Positions 33,379 through 44,229 of a stretch of 64,000 nucleotides of DNA are shown here, piece by piece. Under the pieces are notes generated by a model. That model saw nothing but the letters and a program-made list of their open reading frames with translations, did no database searches and was not told where the DNA came from. This DNA is from Plotosus lineatus (taxonomy: Eukaryota; Chordata; Actinopteri; Siluriformes; Plotosidae), in assembly GCA_024760905.1 (NCBI GenBank), contig CM045735.1, positions 28,189,749-28,253,748 on the forward strand. The letters are read 5' to 3'. Within the stretch, counting starts at the first letter, position 1. The number at the start of each line of letters is the position of its first letter. The position numbers and the translations under genes were made by a program.

Positions 33379-33984
33379 TGCTAAATAGTGTGTTTAACCT
33401 ACCCATTCAGAGTTCACTGAAGGCCTGTTTTTAAAGTCAATCAAATTTTTATGACCAATAAAGTAAAAACAACTGAAACGAAATTGTTAGGATTTATTAT
33501 TCTATGATTAAGCAGAAAAATCATGACACCGCCCACCCGTGACCTTGGCAAACTGGGAGTGTCTGTTGTTTTTATTCAAGCATTATTCACTCTGGATAAT
33601 GTTTTTAAATCTTCAAATAGAAAACGAATTAGAACACATAGTAAACAATCACATCCCGTGTGGTACATATCAATCTGTAATGTATAAAAACAATTGCAGA
33701 AGTATTTGATGTTTTTAGTGTGCTTTGTTCAAAACATTAAAGTTAACATGAGTGGACAAAAGTATTTTGTGGTGCAGAAATCCTGTATTGTTCTACAACC
33801 ACATGACATGAAACATTCCACCACATTTTAGTTGTGTTTTTAAATCTGACTTTAACAGGGTGTACGTGGATTTTAGAATCAATGCTCATGAATTCGGGGA
33901 AAAAAATGCAGACTTTATAAAACAGTCACCCTGTGAATGTTACAAGGGTCAGTGTTTAGTCATTTTGTTTCATACAATATTGAA
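33379..33984. other. Intergenic, no recognised element
   Basis: AT-rich sequence with no repeats or exons that I can name. Confidence 0.4.
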
Positions 33985-35000
33985 ACATTCATGCATTCAT
34001 TCATTCATTCTAAACTGCTTAATCTTACTATGATCACAATAAGGCTGGAGCCTATCTCAGCAAACTCTATGGGGTATAGCTCACCAGATTATTGCTTAAC
34101 CCACACACAGAACAATTCACACACACATACACACACCATGGGGCAAATTTCAAATTCAAGCACACTGCTTGAAACTGCTACAGGACTGCTCCATGCTGTG
34201 TTTCTGTGAAACATAGCTCGAGGAGAGTACACCCGACGTGGCGACTACACCAGCCAGCCTTCAGAGAGGACCGGAGCGCAGCAGCTAGCAACAAGAACCG
34301 CAGCGGAAGAACAGCGGATTCTCGTTAAATAAACCTGGTGTACTGACTGACTGTAGATTATCTCTAAACCTTGCTCTGAGAATGGAGAACATCTAACTTT
34401 GAAGTTGCAGCCATTTTGTTTACCCAGAGAACTGTTCATTTTTTTTCCAACAAAACAATGGGCATAGTGCAATATAAATATAAATATAATATAATATAAT
34501 ATAATATAATTTAGTGCAATTTCATTTATTGCGGTTATCTACTGATTTATTTTATTATTATTATTATTATTATGATCATCATCATTTTATCTGTATTACT
34601 TTTGTTGTTATTATTGTATTGTTTGCTGGGTCTGTGTGAGGTCATTTTAGATACAGAATTTCTGTGTTTATTTTATAGCAGTTTGTGTGTTGTTGATTTG
34701 AGCCTTCTTTTCTGTTTGTAACTTGACTCCTTGAACAACCGCACAAGAATTCTTATGTGTGTAAAAAACACAAATGGCTATTAAAAATTCTGAATCCTAA
34801 ATTTGGAACCGCTTAATGGTGCATGTCTTTGGACTATGAGAGGAAACAGGAGCGCTCAGAGGAAACATGCAAACATGGGAAGAACTTGCAAACTGCACAT
34901 GGAAAGACCATCATCTAGTCCAATCCAGACTCAAACCCAGGACCTTCTTGCTGGGAAGCATATATGCTAACCACTATGTCCTGTCCCGTCCCCCCTCAAC
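33985..35000 (-). repeat. SINE family C split by about 0.65 kb of other sequence
   Basis: The L2-like tail (CATTCATTCATTCATTC, AATAAGGCTGGAGCCTATCT) is at 33992-34140. The matching body and head (GTGCATGTCTTTGGACTATG, GGAAACATGCAAACATGGGA, then AACCCAGGACCTTCTTGCTG) resume at about 34815-34985. The sequence between (34145-34800) includes a GC-richer stretch at 34220-34320, an (ATATA)n run and (ATT)n. I cannot classify that insert. Confidence 0.6.
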
Positions 35001-35251
35001 TGCAGCATATTTCATTAGTGACTGCCATGCATAACTATTCAATAAATAAATAAGACTGAGAATGAAGGTAAAGCAGTGGAATATGTTTAAATATCTTTTT
35101 TTTAATGACCAAACATGCAAGAAAAATAGTTCAGTCAGATCTGCTTCATTATGAAATGATAAAATATTTTCTTTAACATGTAAATAGTGAACACTACTAA
35201 GACTCTCTCACTTCTTTGATATTAGTTTAATTAACAGAATGAGAGGGAGGT

Positions 35252-35572
35252 GTGGTGAGTGGTGGCTCGATGTTAAGGTGCTGGATTACTGATCCCAAGG
35301 TTGGCGTTCAAGTCCCACTATCAACGGTTGTCACTGCTTTTACCCCCCCCAGTGGAGCTAACTGGGTTATCAAAGGCCAGCCATGTCTCTCACTATCTGT
35401 GTGTGCTGAGAGGTGTGTAAAAGAACCATTACTGACTTTCATAAAGAGTAGGCTTCATTGCCGTCAGTGTGAGTCTGCCCTTCGATGGCCTTGCAGGCTG
35501 TCTAGGGTGTACTCTGTGCTCACCTGGAGTCAGCTGAGATGGGCGGCAGAAAAATGAATGAATGATAATGGA
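35252..35572 (+). repeat. SINE family A, near full length
   Basis: The head is altered (GGTGTGGTGAGTGGTGGCTC) but has the B-box segment GCGTTCAAGTCCC, the common body, GGCTGTCTAGGGTGTACTCT and an AAAATGAATGAATGATA tail. Confidence 0.75.
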
Positions 35573-35584
35573 ATAAGAGAGTGC

Positions 35585-35800
35585 AGCAAGGTGGCGCAGT
35601 GGTGAACAGGTCCACTTTACAGCAAGAAGGTGCTGGGTTCGATTCCCCGGCTCTGGCATTTCAGTGTGTAGTTTTCATGTTCTCTCTGTGCTTGCTTGGG
35701 TTTCCTCGATGTACTCTGGTTTCCTCCCACAGTCCAAAAACATGGACAGTAGGCCCTTGCCCACAGTTGGCTGAGATGGGTGCTGAAGCTCCTAGTACCA
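35585..35800 (+). repeat. SINE family C, 3'-shortened
   Basis: Head AAGGTGGCGCAGTGGTGAAC with B box GGGTTCGATTCC, then CCACAGTCCAAAAACATGGA and the start of an L2-like tail (GTTGGCTGAGATGGGTGCTG). Confidence 0.75.
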
Positions 35801-36065
35801 AATGCACAATGACGATAACAGTTCTTATAAAACACTTTTAAAATGTAAGACCATTTTTTAAATAAATCAAAGATTGCTTTTTTTATATATAAAAAAAGAT
35901 TGTATTGTGTAAAAGACATTTAAAGCTGTAGATGTTTACCTTTCACTTGTTTAATATTAAATTGTAAGCCTATGAGTCATTGTTTGTATTATTCAGCAAT
36001 CTCAGACTGCTGCAGCTCGAGCAGGTATGCAGGTGGAGCTGAGAGCGTGCGCGCGCACTGCGTGT

Positions 36066-36073
36066 GGGCGGGG
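36066..36073 (+). promoter_or_regulatory. GC box in the sowahb promoter region
   Basis: GGGCGGGG lies 88 bp upstream of the sowahb start, at the head of a locally CpG-rich stretch (about 36030-36450) in otherwise AT-rich DNA. No TATA box is seen, as expected for a CpG-island promoter. Confidence 0.5.
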
Positions 36074-36160
36074 TTTGTGCTCGACAGGCTGAAACTCCTG
36101 ACAGGTTTGGAACGTCGTGAACTTTTGACGGTCGCGGTAAACTTGTCGCGTTTGTCCAGC

Positions 36161-38389
36161 ATGGCCACCGATTTCACTCAGGAGTCGGTGTTGCGTTTTC
36201 TTTTGCGTAACGGAGGGCGCGTGCGGAACGCGGACCTGCTGACGCATTATAAAGTGTTTTTACGGGAGCACGAGGAGCGCGTGCAGAACCGCGAGCTGTT
36301 CAAGAGGTACGTGAACGCCGTCGCGACAGTAAAGCAAGAGCACGGAGTGTCCTACGTTGTGTTAAAGCGGAAGTACCGAGCGCATCTCGGAGACGTCTCC
36401 ACCCGAGCGCGCGGTCGGACTGAGGAGAAACCGGAAGCTGCTGCACGCGCTGAGGTGGGAGCGTGCGGTGCCAGAGCCGACCATACAGAGTTTCCCAGTG
36501 TAGAAACTCCACACCCTGAGCTCCAGAACACACAGCAGGTTTTACCAGCTGCAGGGATTTTAAACGGCAACACAAATCAATTTGGATTTAATTTGGACCA
36601 AACCTCGTCTGATCAACCATGGGAACAAAGAGTGTCCCCGGTCCCGAACAAGGACAGGGGTGGGAAAACATGTATCCTGGACATGTCTTCGTTTACTGTG
36701 GACTCAAAGAGCTCGAGTGGGAGTGAACAGAGTTTCGACCCACCACCATCAGAGCCTATAGCGATAGAGGAGAAGACAAATCCTCAACACAATGGTGTTC
36801 CTGGTGCCAAACCTGGACAATTACGAGAAGCAAATATCAGCAGCCGGGAGTCCTTTCATCCTGTTCCAGAGTATCCACACTATGAGGTGAGGGTGATCCC
36901 GCCGTCTACAGACAAAGCACATAAACAGACCCCTCCTTGCTCCTTTCAGTCAATTGATGAGAACCCAGCTTGTGTGTGGCCTTTTCCCATCTCTCTCCGA
37001 CAGTCACAGATTTCAGCTTCCAGTCCGTGTTTAATTGATATTCCTACCGATGCATCCCATCGTGATGCTTATCAATGGGATAGCCTCAGCCAGAGCAATG
37101 ACAATCTGCTGAGGCCAAACTCCTACAGTCAAGCTACGGAGATTTACATCCATGAGCCAGACGAATATGGAGCTAAAGCAGCATTTCCAGTCAGGCCTGC
37201 TTCCCAGAGGAACAGCCTTTCATTAGAAACACCAAATCTTTCCAGCCATCTGGAACCCAAATGTCTCCAAGGCCTGTTCTCCAGCCAAGGTAACCTCCTC
37301 CTGCACCCTTCTGTTCACACTGAATGGCCTCTAGCATTTCCCCAGGACAGCTGGTCCAGTGATGATGCACTGAATCGTGGTGGGTATGTTTTATCAGAAC
37401 AACGGTCGCAGACTCCAGATAGAATCCATCGATCCCCAGAGGTCAGGCTCCTGTCACAGCACCGTCTCCAAGAATTCCAGGCCACACCCTGGCACCACTC
37501 AACTGGGCATCTCGATGAAGAACCCCGTCCATCTCTTCCAAATTCAGCACCAAATGAGCGTAGTTGTTACAGACCTGTTGCCCGGCGACTATCTCATCGC
37601 CTGCGAAGCCGGATGTGTCGGAGCCTGGGAGCGGATCTGGATCAAGCATTTCGGGAGGATAGTGAAACAGCCCGGCTCAAGCGACTGCACCGGATTACCT
37701 CTTTTCTTAACGTTTCTTCCAGCCAAACCCACAGCCCCTTGGACAGTGTGTCCCCTGCCAGCTCTGTTAACAGCCTGGGTCCAGACTCATCGACCTGTGT
37801 AAACAGAAACAGCCAGGTTCCTTTGGAGCCACAAGAGCATGAGTGGTTTTTGAAAGCAGCTTCCGGATCTTGGACTGAGGTTTATGCCCTTTTCAGAGAG
37901 GATACAAGCCTGCTGGACAAACGGGACTTTGTATCAGGATACACTGTACTACACTGGATTGCCAAGCATGGAGACCACCGGGTGTTGAACACACTGTGCT
38001 ATGGTGTGCAGAAAGCAGGACTGACCCTGGATGTGGATGCTAGGAGCGCTTGTGGCTACACGCCACTACACCTGGCTGCTCTTCACGGCCACAAAAGTCT
38101 CATGCGCCTCCTGGTGCATAAGTTCAAGGCTAATGTATCACTTCGGGACAACAGTGGTAAGAGACCGTGGTATTATTTGGAAAAAAACATTGACCGAGAT
38201 TTGCTGGAGCTGCTTGGTGCTCCCCAGAAGATGGCTGGGCGTAGTAAAGGGTTTCAGTGGTCTGAGAATAGACCCCCAGTAGCACCTGTCAACAGATCAG
38301 CAGCTACGGTAAAGAGACACTCTTCATTTGCTGCGTTATTCAAACACAAGCCCCATCTTAGAGTTTCTGCCAATGCAGAGTCTGTCTAA
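36161..38389 (+). CDS. sowahb: Sosondowah ankyrin repeat family member B (intronless)
   Basis: A single open exon of 742 codons ends in TAA. I chose ATG 36161 (context CCAGCATGG, with A at -3 and G at +4) because the conserved SOWAH domain begins there (MATDFTQESVLRFLLRNGGR). The frame upstream is open to 35972 but carries no family similarity. Residues 1-78 are the winged-helix-like SOWAH domain. Residues about 80-555 are Ser/Pro-rich and poorly conserved. Residues about 560-675 hold ankyrin repeats (GYTVLHWIAKHGDHRVLNTL, ACGYTPLHLAALHGHKSLMR). The C-terminus is basic (KRHSSFAALFKHKPHLRV). Human SOWAHB, also single-exon, is somewhat longer, near 790 residues. Biochemical function is not established; the fly homologue acts during development. 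Synteny with ccni and shroom3 picks sowahb over sowahc. Confidence 0.93.
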   Translation: MATDFTQESVLRFLLRNGGRVRNADLLTHYKVFLREHEERVQNRELFKRYVNAVATVKQEHGVSYVVLKRKYRAHLGDVSTRARGRTEEKPEAAARAEVGACGARADHTEFPSVETPHPELQNTQQVLPAAGILNGNTNQFGFNLDQTSSDQPWEQRVSPVPNKDRGGKTCILDMSSFTVDSKSSSGSEQSFDPPPSEPIAIEEKTNPQHNGVPGAKPGQLREANISSRESFHPVPEYPHYEVRVIPPSTDKAHKQTPPCSFQSIDENPACVWPFPISLRQSQISASSPCLIDIPTDASHRDAYQWDSLSQSNDNLLRPNSYSQATEIYIHEPDEYGAKAAFPVRPASQRNSLSLETPNLSSHLEPKCLQGLFSSQGNLLLHPSVHTEWPLAFPQDSWSSDDALNRGGYVLSEQRSQTPDRIHRSPEVRLLSQHRLQEFQATPWHHSTGHLDEEPRPSLPNSAPNERSCYRPVARRLSHRLRSRMCRSLGADLDQAFREDSETARLKRLHRITSFLNVSSSQTHSPLDSVSPASSVNSLGPDSSTCVNRNSQVPLEPQEHEWFLKAASGSWTEVYALFREDTSLLDKRDFVSGYTVLHWIAKHGDHRVLNTLCYGVQKAGLTLDVDARSACGYTPLHLAALHGHKSLMRLLVHKFKANVSLRDNSGKRPWYYLEKNIDRDLLELLGAPQKMAGRSKGFQWSENRPPVAPVNRSAATVKRHSSFAALFKHKPHLRVSANAESV

Positions 38390-38744
38390 TAGAAGCGTGG
38401 CATCAACAGAAATGTAACAGTCCAGTCTAGTCTTTTCTTGTTCAGATACGACTGATCGAATGCACACGTGGTTAAATCAGACTCTGCATTATTTTGGTCT
38501 CAGGCTTGAAGATTGTTTCACAAAACGTATTAAAGATTGTATATAAAAGTTTGCGGAGCGCAAGTGCTGCTGACATGTTTTTGATTTCATGGTGAGAGGG
38601 CGTGCACGTTACCACTTTGTTCTGCAAGCAGAAAATATCAAATACTAAAGGGAAAGGCTTCACGGTTCATTTTTCTCCAAATGTAATGTTCAGTATTGAA
38701 ATTCACACCTTGTAAGGAGGCTGTATGTTTATTCTTTACCAGAT

Positions 38745-38750
38745 ATTAAA
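38745..38750 (+). terminator. sowahb: Candidate sowahb poly(A) signal
   Basis: ATTAAA, the commonest variant of the polyadenylation hexamer, lies 356 bp after the sowahb stop with GT-rich sequence following. The 3' UTR would be about 0.38 kb. Confidence 0.4.
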
Positions 38751-39101
38751 CATTTTGGGTGCTTTATAAGTCATGAGTTTTCCTTCTGCTATTAGGAACA
38801 GTGAGTGATTTATGTAATTATGAAATAGAATTATTCACAGAGATGGGTTTATGTGCTGAATTCTAAAATCTATATATTTTTTCATTGATTCAACAGACTT
38901 AATAATTATTCAACTTCTGATGTCAGTGATGGCTTGTGGTAGAATCTCAAGAATTATTTGACTGCTTTCCACCAATCAGAAACGGGAAAATATTTTGAAT
39001 GTGTAATTATATAGTTCATCAACAAAATTCCCTTCATCATAGAACAATACTGAATTGCTGTCAGAATTGACTGCCATTGTGTTAGATAGATAGATGGATA
39101 A

Positions 39102-39414
39102 TGGATAGGATCAGAAATGAGTATATCAGAGGGACAGCCCACGTAAGATGTTTTGGAGACAAAGTCAGAGAGGCTAGATTGAGATGGTTTGGACATGTGC
39201 AGAGGAGGGATAGTGAGTATATTGGCAGTAGGATGCTGAGGTTGGAACTACCAGGCAGAAGGCCTCGAGGAAGACCAAAGAAGAGATTTATGGATGTGGT
39301 GAAGGAAGACATGAAGGTCGTTGGAGTCAGAAAAGAAGATGTGGAGGAAAGGGTGAGGTGGAGGCGGATGATTTGCTGTGGCGACCCCTGAAGGGAGCAG
39401 CCGAAAGTAAAAGA
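39102..39414 (+). mobile_element. RTE LINE 3' end, 5'-truncated insertion with 18-bp TSD
   Basis: The insert is the last 313 bp of the RTE: the C-terminal frame (RGTAHVRCFGDKVREARLRW, LRLELPGRRPRGRPKKR) and the 3' end GATTTGCTGTGGCGACCCCT, GAAGGGAGCAGCCGAAAGTA. Identical 18-mers AGATAGATAGATGGATAA flank it at 39084-39101 and 39415-39432. It defines the true RTE 3' terminus. Confidence 0.9.
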
Positions 39415-39839
39415 AGATAGATAGATGGATAAATTATCAAGAAATGTCACCTTGCAGCCAGAGACTTATTTTGCATGACATTTTACCAAATACATATGGA
39501 TAAAAATCTATTATAAATATGACTGTATGGATTATAGTATTTCTTGGGCAGTATTGTGCTATGTTCTTGGCGAGTAACAGATGGTGAAGCTTTGATTGCA
39601 AACAAAGGCCTCATAAAGCTTATGAGAGAGTTCAATACTCCTATCCTTGAGTGAGCAAAGATTACTGGATATAAGACTATCACCATGAGAGAGGTTTTAA
39701 GGTCTAATAGATAGTATGTGCCTCTGCATGCTCTCTGTCTCTGCTCAGGTGAGCGGGTACGATGTGGTGCCATAATGGCAAAAAATATTCTAGTACAAGC
39801 CTGACGTAGGTAAAATAACTAAAATATCATAAACAGTGT

Positions 39840-39935
39840 TATGTGCAACCTCACCCAGAGTTGGCTGAGATAGGTGCCAGACTCCCGTGAAACTAATTAG
39901 GATTAAGCGGTTTAGAAAAAGAATGAAATGAGTCT
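39840..39935 (+). repeat. L2-like SINE tail fragment
   Basis: AGAGTTGGCTGAGATAGGTG, then TAATTAGGATTAAGCGGTTT and an A-rich end. No head or body is present. Confidence 0.6.
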
Positions 39936-41343
39936 TGTGTGCTTAGCTGTAGCAAAATCAGGAAATAAATGTGTTATTGGCATTTTTTTTTTTTTTTTTT
40001 ACATCGATGATCTTGAACGTTCTCTTGAATGATGTTGGAAATGTTCACCCCTTATATTTTACATGATCAACGGATTCAGGTTCTTTGGCCTTGATGACTG
40101 GATCAAACTGGTGCTTCGCTGATTTGAAATCAGTTATCAGTTCTTTTATACCAGACAGTGCTCAACTGTTTTTGTTTGTTTGTTTGTTTTTTTGTTACTG
40201 GACCACTATTTAACAGCTCTCACTAAACATTTAATCGTGCTTCAAATAACCTTAGCAAGAGTGGCATCATCCACATATTACCACGCGTGCACCTCAGGTG
40301 GCTGCAGCCTGTTTATCATTTATCATCAGCAGGAAAAGACACAGTCCAAGTCTCATGCCCCAGGGGACACTGGAAGGTACTGAACTGCACTCTGTTTGCT
40401 TTACTGTTCTTTACTGTTCCTCATTTAACCTAAATTCTCTCAGCCATCTTTTGATTTTTATTTAATCTTTTTCATTATTTATGAATAATTATACATTCAT
40501 AGTACTTGTGTTTCTACTCTAAATATCACATTATTCCAAAGAATATGAATCTCAAGGAACAGGGTATTTTTTTCACCAGCTTGATGGTATCATTGGAATT
40601 TGCCCCCCGAACTGTACTCGTTAATCCTGACTTAAAAAACTTCTAGCTTTTACCAGTGCAGGAATCTTCTGTGCTTTCAGTTTCCTCAGTAAAATTTTCC
40701 AGGATGTGCAAATGTACCTGGTATGAAGTCCCGTCAGGATCCTTCCGCAGTTGTTCGTAAAGTTCAGGACTTTTTCTTGTTATCCGAGTTAAAACATCAC
40801 CCATAACGTCATTGAATTTATTGAAAAATCTTATGTATACACATTTCAACTAGAACAGCAGTTTTTATTACTAAAATCAACGGATCCATTTGGCGATATT
40901 TGTGTGGACCAATCGATTGGAAGCCTTCAACTCTTTCAGTGTGTGGGTTTAATATTTTACCAGCAGGCCCCAGAGTTTATCGTGGAATGCACTGAATAAA
41001 AATGGGAGGCTATAAAGATTTCACTGTTCGAAAAGAACAACCATTTTTGCTTGTTACTGGGGTGATACCACAGCAACCAGTACTTGAATATACAGTATTG
41101 TACATTTTAAACCTTTCCAGTTAAAGCCACTCATTCACATGCACTGACTCTCACCCCACCTTTCTCACTCTCTCTCCTATGGTATGTTGGTGCATAGCAA
41201 GTAATGGGAATATTTGTTGAAGCTTGCCCGAGTCTACTGACAGGACACTGACACATATAAACAAAATGGCTGCTTTGTTTTACTGCATTCATATTTTACC
41301 GCATTTGGCGGAGCAACTTAAATTTTATCCCATTTATAAAGCT
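39936..41343. other. Intergenic, unclassified
   Basis: A poly-T run lies at 39986-40001. A 68-codon open frame on the - strand (40849-40643) reads NKFNDVMGDVLTRITRKSPE and ends soon after a donor-like CCAG|GTACAT at about 40718. It could be a stray exon, but I recognise no family. Nothing else is supported. Confidence 0.3.
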
Positions 41344-41416
41344 GAGTCTTGAAACTCGAACCCCCGATCTGCTGATCAGGAACCCAAAGCCTGAATCATT
41401 GAGCCACCACCGCCCT
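41344..41416 (-). repeat. tRNA-like SINE head, variant
   Basis: On the - strand: AGGGCGGTGGTGGCTCAATG ... TGATCAGCAGATCGGGGGTT then CGAGTTTCAAG. The B box is clear and the head resembles family A/B, but no body follows. It is a SINE fragment, not a tRNA gene, because no acceptor stem closes. Confidence 0.55.
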
Positions 41417-42048
41417 TACAAAATCTTTAACATGAGCTGGTTTAGCTTGAGCCAAAAGCATTGCTGCTGCCTGTAACAATTGAAAAGGAAGGAGAAGCTG
41501 ATAAGAATAGATACTACACTCGATCCTCGCCGAAAGGCCTTGAAGAATGTCTACTGCTGTCAAACAAGAAGGAACTTGATGTAAAAGTGTTGGTTTTTAA
41601 CCAAAACAAAAAGAATACTTCATGTTTAGCTCTGGGTATGTATGTGTGTTTCCTAAATGCAAAACATGTCTAAGCCATGAGCTGTGGGGTGTGTGAGGTA
41701 ATCATACACATGTCCCAGCATGTCAGGAGCGTATATAGATTTGCAGTGTGGTCTTATATCCTGCCTACTTTCTATAAATTGTTGATTATAATTTGTTTGT
41801 CATACAACTTCATAAAAGTTGACTTTGACCCAGGCAGGGATTTCATTTCTCTATGCATGACGCAGCCTTTTAGGAAGTAAATCTGTTGAGGTTATTACAC
41901 AGTACAAGGTTAACCTGTTCAGAGTAAGGGGTCTGTATTTAACAATGTTTGTAGATGTTATCCTACTAGAGAACAAATCAGAAATTTAAACCTCATTACA
42001 CTTCACAAACTGACATTAGCTCATTTAAATAACTTGTAGACTAATTTT
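41417..42048. other. Intergenic, no recognised element
   Basis: Two open frames of about 70 codons have no domain or conserved motif. No repeat is identified. Confidence 0.4.
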
Positions 42049-43190
42049 ATGATATGGGAAAGAATAGTGGAAGCTAGACTAAGGGCAGAGGTCAGTATTT
42101 GTGAACAACAGTTTGGTTTCATGCCAAGAAAGAGCACCACAGATGCAGTGTTTGCTTTGAGGATGTTAATAGAGAAGTACAGAGAAGGTCAGAAGGAGCT
42201 GCATTGTGCCTTTGTGGATCTGGAGAAACCATATGACAGGGTGCCGAGAGAAGAACTGTGGTATTGTATGAGGAAGTCTGGAGTGGCAGAGAAGTATGTT
42301 AGAGTGGTGCAGGACATGTATGAGAGATGTAAGACAGTGGTGAGGTGTGCTGTCGGTGTGACAGAAGAGTTCAAGGTGGAGTTGGGACTGCATCAAGGGT
42401 CAGCTCTGAGGCCCTTCTTGTTTGCTATGGTGATGGACAGGCTGACAGACGAGGTGAGACAAGAATCTCCATGGACTATGATGCTTGCAGATGACATTGT
42501 GATCTATAGTGAGAGCAGAGAACAAGTGCAGGAAAATCTAGAGAGGTGGAGGTATGCCCTGGAAAGGAGAGGAATGAAGGTTAGCTTCAGTAAAACAGAA
42601 TACATGTGTGTGAACGACAAGGACCCAAGAGGAACGGTGATGTTACAGGGAGCAGAGATAAAGAAGGTGGAGGATTTCAAGTACTTTGGCTCAACAATCC
42701 AGAGCAATGGAGAGTGTGGAAAAGAGGTGAAGAAGCGTGTGCAGGCAAGTTAGTATGGTTTGAGAAAAGTGTCCGGTGTGATAGGAAGGTATCAGCAAGA
42801 ATGAAAGGAAAAGTGTACAAGACGGTGATGAGGCCAGCGATGTTGTATGGTTTAGAAACAGTGGCCCAGGGGAAAAGACAGGAGGCAGAGTTGGAGGTAG
42901 CAGAGATGAAAATGTTGAGGTTTTCTTTGGGAGTAACGAGGCTGGATAGGATCAGGAATGTGTACATCAGAGGGACAGCACATGTAAGATGTTTTGGAAA
43001 AAAAGTCAGAGAGGCTAGATTGAGATGGTTTGGACATGTACAGAGAAGGGATAATGAGTATATTGGTAGTAGGATGCTGAGGTTGGAGCTACCAGGCAGA
43101 AGGCCGAGAGGAAGACCAAAGAGACGATTTAAGGATGTGGTGAAGGAGGACATGAAGGTAGTTGGAGTAAGAGTTGAAGATACAGCGGAT
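42049..43190 (+). pseudogene. RTE reverse transcriptase pseudogene
   Basis: The frame 42049-42753 covers EQQFGFMPRKSTTDAVFALR, LHCAFVDLEKPYDRVPREEL and LHQGSALRPFLFAMV. The catalytic box reads LADD instead of FADD at about 42484. After a stop and shift at 42750 the C-terminal frame continues (GKVYKTVMRPAMLYGLETVA, RGTAHVRCFGKKVREARLRW). Less damaged than the 25.5-kb copy but not intact. Confidence 0.88.
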
Positions 43191-43195
43191 AGGGT
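42049..43195 (+). mobile_element. RTE LINE fragment (RT domain to C-terminus)
   Basis: It is truncated at the 5' end within the RT domain and at the 3' end within the last codons. It matches the 25.5-kb copy closely over the shared part. No target duplication was found, so an ordinary retrotransposition border is not evident. Confidence 0.85.
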
Positions 43196-43813
43196 GAGTC
43201 TAAGACTAAAATTAAAAATTGGCAACATATTATTATTATAATCAGTTTTACTGGTGTTACATCTCTCAGCATAACCCATCAGTGTTCATGTTGTTGCTGA
43301 GCAGCTGTTAGAGGAGGATTGTGGCACTAATGCAATAAGGTTTCACAACCCCTTGCTTCACTTGGTTGAACCGTGCTGACAGACGTTTACACGCAAACGT
43401 TTCTGGCTTACTTTTACTGACCAAATGTACCGGTTAGAATATCCATGCTAAAGACAAACCTCAAACAGGCTATTTATATTCATTATGCATGATGGTTTAT
43501 TAGGTCCTGTGGGCCCTGTGAACTCCGAACTGGTTAATAATTAAGCTAAAGGACCACAGAGGTCATGTAGTATATACAGTTGTGTTCAAAATAATAGAAG
43601 TGTGTTTAAAAAAGTGAATAAAGCTCATAATCCTTATAATTGCTTTTATTTTCATACATGCAAATGCATTGGGAACACAACACTTTCTATTCCAAAAAAC
43701 ATGATGAAAAATATGTAAAATTTGTGATTGCTCTAAAAAAAATTGAAGAAAAGCAAATATTAGACTGTTAACAAAAAATCAGTGTCTACCTTCTTTACAA
43801 ACTCATTCACTGT

Positions 43814-44153
43814 GAGAGAGAGAGCGATTTCCTTTCGGCTTTTTCCCTTTATCGGGGTCGCCACAGCGAATGATTCGCACCTTTGATTTTGGCATAGGTT
43901 TTTAAGTCGGATGCCCTTCCTGACACAACCCTTCAGCAAGGGACAGAAACACGCTGACGGCTTTGAAGCTACTCTTTACGAAAGTCAGCAATGGTTCTTT
44001 ATCCATAGACAGTGAGAGACATGGCTCGCCTTTGATAACCCAGTTAGCTGCACTGGGGGGGGGTTAGTGACAACCTTGTGGAGAGTGGGACTTGAACCCC
44101 CAACCTTAGGATCATCGATCCAGCGTCCTATACCACGAGACCACCACTGCCCC
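43814..44153 (-). repeat. Full-length SINE family B, 17-bp TSD
   Basis: ACAAACTCATTCA(C/T)TGT flanks it at 43797-43813 and 44154-44170, with one mismatch in 17. The - strand copy has head GGGGCAGTGGTGGTCTCGTG, common body and RTE-like tail ending CCGAAAGGAAATCGCTCTCT. It is inserted in the Tc1 element. Confidence 0.9.
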
Positions 44154-44229
44154 ACAAACTCATTCATTGTATAAACTGAAAAATGTATTAATGATTTTTT
44201 TTCCTGTGAATCACTGAACTAATATTTAG

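Noticed and set aside
35972..36160. Upstream ATG as start of sowahb (63 extra residues)
   Set aside because: The extension has no family similarity, runs through the GC-rich promoter stretch, and the conserved domain with a strong Kozak context starts at 36161.
39084..39101. CRISPR-like or tandem repeat (GATA units on both sides of 39102-39414)
   Set aside because: The two identical 18-mers flank a 5'-truncated RTE and are best explained as its target-site duplication in a GATA-rich site.
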